Below, piece by piece: positions 60,701 to 64,000 of a stretch of 64,000 nt of DNA. The notes under the pieces were generated by a model. The model made no database searches and had not been told where the DNA came from. It saw only the letters and a program-made list of their open reading frames with translations. A program made the translations under genes and the position numbers. Position 1 is the stretch's first letter; each line of letters starts with the position of its first letter. Source of the DNA: Sclerodactyla briareus (Eukaryota; Echinodermata; Holothuroidea; Dendrochirotida; Sclerodactylidae); NCBI GenBank assembly GCA_026419785.1, contig JAODTK010005678.1:310001-374000 (forward strand), given 5' to 3'.

Positions 60701-63055
60701 AATCTTTGTCAGCCGGTCACCGCTCGATGTTGACAATGATTTTACAACTCTTAAATTATTCGAGCAACTAGCATCATGACAGTATTACTCAAATCCCACA
60801 CACACACTACGACCTACAAGCGTCCTTCTTGTAGCGCTAGCTGAGACCCCGCCCATCTCTAGCGAGGTAGCACTGTCCTGCATGCTGCCACGAACCGGTT
60901 CGAACGAGTGCAACACCATGTGCGCAGCACTGCATGCATAGCTAATTAAGCTCCGTAAGTGAATGTACAATTATGTGACTTACATAGTCCGTCGCGGTGC
61001 ATTCATACTGGCCGTTTAATTATTATATTTGTGATGGGCACGAACGTGGGCCGGCCAGGCCTGGTTTAACGTTATTAATGCATTTTAAATCTATTGATTC
61101 CACTACCAATTCCTCGACAAAATGTAGTACATGATGGTTGAAGGATAATCACGATTATTGTCGATGCGGAGCGAGATTCGTAGGCCGCTCGATGAATTGT
61201 ACAGTACAGTTTCGGTTAATTAATAGCTCCATGGGTTTGCGTACGTCAGTCCACGTTTTTTACTTTCACTGCGCAATAGTACAGTACCATTTGACATACA
61301 CGAATATACGGATGTATGGGTGCACACACAGTACAAATGAAATTAAAGGGACCTAAGCCAATGCAGAATTTCTTGAGTAGGAAATGAATGTGTGATCCTG
61401 ACACTTCTACATGTAATGGACCGATATTCAATGGAATTGTAGAAGTTTGCTGTAGGTATATCGCTAGTTTTGAGAAGGGAGGGCACCGACGGCAATGAGC
61501 AATTATGGCATTATCGTGGTAAATTATGGGGAAAAGATGTTTGCAATGCATTGTTGAACACCAACTGCATGTGTGACGTTTATTGATAGCTAACCATCGC
61601 TGGCTTTAGCACTGCATTTGGGACCACTTTTCAATGGTTAGGCAATAGCCCACCCCGAAAATCCTAAAGTAGCGCCCGAAATGGATTGAGGGGGTGGTAT
61701 TTTTTTTATTTAAAATACCTTTTTTTATAAAAAAGGAAAAAAATGTTTCCTACGCTGGCGAAGATAGCCCCAAATTGCCAATGAAAATACCTCGTTACTA
61801 TTATTTTACATCAGCAAGATGATTGAGATTTATGGTCCCCAATCCAAATACTGATTGAAATGCTGAATATGTAATTCCACATCTTTTGTGAGATCGCTCT
61901 AAAAAAAAGACAAAACAAAACATCCCACGTACAATCGATTACCGCATGCCCCTGTGTTGTGCGTGCGTGTGTGGATACAGTAAATGTTGCCTTTTGACTG
62001 CCAGTAGACCCCAAGTTGTTTCGTACACAACTTACCACATCGTGAATGCAGTTTCTAGTTCAAGTGCAACTGAGTGGAATGCGCATCCTATGTTTCGAAA
62101 AAGACGTCAGATTTAGTTGGAAAGTCTTAGCAAATATTGATTGTTATTTCCGAAACATGCCGACTGATGTATTTTCCTACTGAAAAGTCCACAAGATTCG
62201 TCTGGGTTTACTGGTATTGTTGCAACCCAAACCTGTAAACACCAAAATCAAAACTCACATTCTGATCCCACATTTCGGAGGATCGACACATGGGAGCCCG
62301 GTTTAATTTTTCTTTTCCCTGCAAAGTGTGTGTTATATATTAAATTTTCAGCCTCTTGAATTTGCGATCGTAACGTTCGATACTGACTACGTTATTTGCA
62401 GCAACGCTTGATATAGCTTACGAAATGGGCATTTGAAGTTACAGAACATCTTAGAACATGTCTGAAATATTTGAAAGAATTGCACATCAGAGTGACCAGG
62501 GCTCGAAAAATGGGGAGGGTATTCCACACGTGGAGGGCAATCGTGGCAGCAAGGTGGGGGAGAAGTAACTTATACATCCCCCAACTTCGGAGATCCTATG
62601 ATTTTACATCAACGTCCGCCATCGTGAATCAGTCGGATGTTCTGACATGGGCGTTGTCAGTCACCAGACCGGAAGGGAGGCTGAGTGGGGGAGGGTGAGG
62701 GGAGGGTAGGATTTTGGCCCTGTTTTTTTTCACAAAACTCCTTTTTCAGGCACCAAAGCTTCAAAACTCTGATCGATTTGAAACTTTGCAAATATTTATG
62801 TTCAGATTTAGATCTCAGATGTTTTGCAAAAGTGGGCGTCACCGCACCGCTCAAACAGCGGCCATCTTGCATTTTTTTTGTCCAACTGAATTTCTCACGA
62901 GGGGTGTTTTGGAACATGTCTATCGTTTGAGACCAACCTCTGCTTCCATCAAGCCTAGCTGCTAGCCTATGGCTGCTGACTGTACTGCATTCCATCAAAT
63001 TTCATGAGTTTGTTTGCCTTGTGGTAAAGTCTGATCAAGACCAATAATTATAGCC
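57791..63055. other. Non-coding stretch with one 156-codon open frame
   Basis: No recognised gene or transposon. Purine-rich patches occur near 62675-62710. Several short repeats of 'gaacgaacg' type sit at 58960-59005. CpG is moderately frequent between 59400 and 61250. Confidence 0.4.
60117..60587 (+). CDS. Unassigned 156-codon open frame
   Basis: This is the second-longest open frame in the window by length. It starts with an alternative GTG/ATG-type codon and ends with SNAI and a TAA. Composition is mixed, with 7 Cys and no recognisable domain, signal peptide or membrane segment. Its 3' part overlaps text that looks repetitive ('aggcaatttctgagcaatg', 'aaaggcaattgtagaac'). No splice sites, Kozak context or homologue supports it. 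I give it low weight; it may be chance or a transposon relic. Confidence 0.15.
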   Translation: MRFARKVQNKHPTSNRGVENSVNILEQNHTLISRTNSHKMGLPKAQIFRGTNHSGVCRCFVSDLAVLHSSVSISFFHSKPYPHNDVVIEPRTAPWDVNSMDFGCRWYTTTSSLSGLELKLEGGQAISEQCKNCLRYIQWQGTKGNCRTFFKGSNAI

Positions 63056-63059
63056 CCCT

Positions 63060-63620
63060 GCACACTGGAAGCGTCTTTTCCCGGGATATTAATGGGTTTG
63101 GGTGTGTAGCCCCGCCGTCCCAAGCTCGCCGACGCCAGAAACTTTTGTCTTTAGCGCAATAACTCTTTATCCTTGAACTGAAACTTGGTACCTGGTAACG
63201 CCCTGTGAAATCGGAAAGGTGATTCGAATGGGCAATTCACTGCAATGCTGGGGGCTGCTATTTGCATAATTTACGTGAAAATTTTCAAGTTAGTCGGATT
63301 TTGAACCAAACATTGGTGGGTAGGGACCATAGTTGATCCCGAAAAAATTGAGGTCCATTTTCAAGGTCATCGTGGGCCGAATTTGCATATTTTAAATGCA
63401 ATTTTCCAAACTTGTCAGATCTGAAAGAAACGTGGTGGGAATGGTGGCTACATTTGTTCATTACAAGTTACAGGTCATTTAAGGTCATCATGGGTCAAAT
63501 TTTGCATAATTATGTGGCGTTTTTGTAACTTCTATAAATCACAACAAAACTTGGTGGTGAAAGGGCTGGCTACTATCTTTTTTCTGAACAACTGATGTCT
63601 TTATGAGGTTTAGATTACTC
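63060..63620 (+). repeat. Second copy of the hairpin/'atttgcataatta' family
   Basis: 'cgggatattaatgggtttg', 'ccgccgtcc', 'ccgacgccagaaactt' and 'gaaacttggtacc' correspond to the right hairpin arm and following sequence at 47498-47620. The block continues with three units of about 120 bp beginning 'atttgcata' near 63257, 63381 and 63501, each with a 'gtggtggg' and an 'aggtcat' string. The left hairpin arm is absent here. Confidence 0.75.
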
Positions 63621-64000
63621 TTCCCAATGATGCTCAAAAACGAGAATTACTCGGGGCGGGTACCCGCCTACAACACAGTCGAGTTGAGCATAGATCTGGG
63701 TAGTGGGTAATGATAGCGCGCATAATTCATCACTGACCTTCTGCAAGCCCTACAGAGTAGCCCTGAAAGCCCGAGAGTGCACTCGCAAATGGAGTTTGAG
63801 GGGGAAGAATGCTTTTGTCTTCTCTATATACACCGGAATTGAAAAGATATTATTTGGGACACTTCTTTGCTGGTTCATACTATGCAACGAATAAAGCTAA
63901 CTGCCAAACGCCTTGAATGTCAGTTTGCCCATACAGCCTGTTGTCCGCTTTGCTGTGACACTGTATCCTTATGCTTATAGATCATTCAGGTCAGTCCAAC
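63621..64000. other. Unannotated end of window
   Basis: Nothing recognised; one plus-strand frame of 63 codons (63703-63894) is unmatched. Confidence 0.4.

Overview
This window is animal nuclear DNA. It has no bacterial-style operons, no long uninterrupted coding region, many short degenerate repeats and transposon relics, introns with consensus splice sites, microsatellites and very long homopolymer runs. The repeats (Penelope-like reverse transcriptase, pogo-like and hAT-like DNA transposons, a LINE-type 3' tail ending in AAGCGCTATATAAA, and a family with 'aatttgcataatta...aacttggtggg...aaggtcat') suggest a marine invertebrate. An echinoderm or another invertebrate deuterostome is my best guess, but this is inference only. 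Reading frames break in homopolymers in both the gene exons and the transposon frames, so some frameshifts may be long-read assembly errors.

Layout. 1-6.1 kb: no gene recognised; it holds a perfect 42-bp tandem duplication at 4196-4279. 6.16-12.96 kb: a large composite element. A minus-strand Penelope-like reverse transcriptase is broken by frameshifts (core 8.99-8.08 kb, probable N-terminal part 10.5-9.6 kb). It is flanked by two inverted arms, each made of ~150-bp tandem units (about 3 units left, 4-5 right) plus a shared inner segment. 13.2-15.8 kb: a GC-richer block with the only convincing protein-coding exons, all on the minus strand. Two exons (14386-13855 and 13594-13215) join in phase through good splice sites and encode a disordered, Pro/Lys/Thr-rich protein I cannot name. 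Two further open segments upstream (15218-14994 and 15818-15501) may belong to the same gene. The composite element would then sit in the downstream intron of that gene.

16.1-31.4 kb: mostly non-coding, with a CG-rich inverted-repeat element (16.15-16.86 kb), a LINE-like tail (18.7 kb) and a dispersed repeat (28.3 kb) that recurs inverted at 44.4 kb. 31.5-35.05 kb: a dead pogo/Tigger/Jerky-type transposase on the minus strand. Its DNA-binding half and DDE half are separated by about 2.1 kb of unrelated sequence, and two of the three expected catalytic aspartates are replaced. 35-46.8 kb: no gene recognised.

46.8-57.8 kb is a repeat district: a ~105-bp tandem family (also at 38.6 kb), a hairpin-forming inverted repeat whose right half recurs at 63.1 kb, a non-autonomous hAT-like element (50319-51159), self-complementary 'gagaccg' blocks, G-rich tracts, a 15-bp minisatellite (53.76-53.99 kb), direct ~190-bp repeats, a ~185-bp degenerate tandem array and a ~225-250-bp tandem array. 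57.8-63.0 kb: no gene recognised apart from one 156-codon open frame of unknown status.

No tRNA, rRNA, CRISPR or complete intact gene could be supported. Coordinates of repeats are approximate, found by eye without alignment software.
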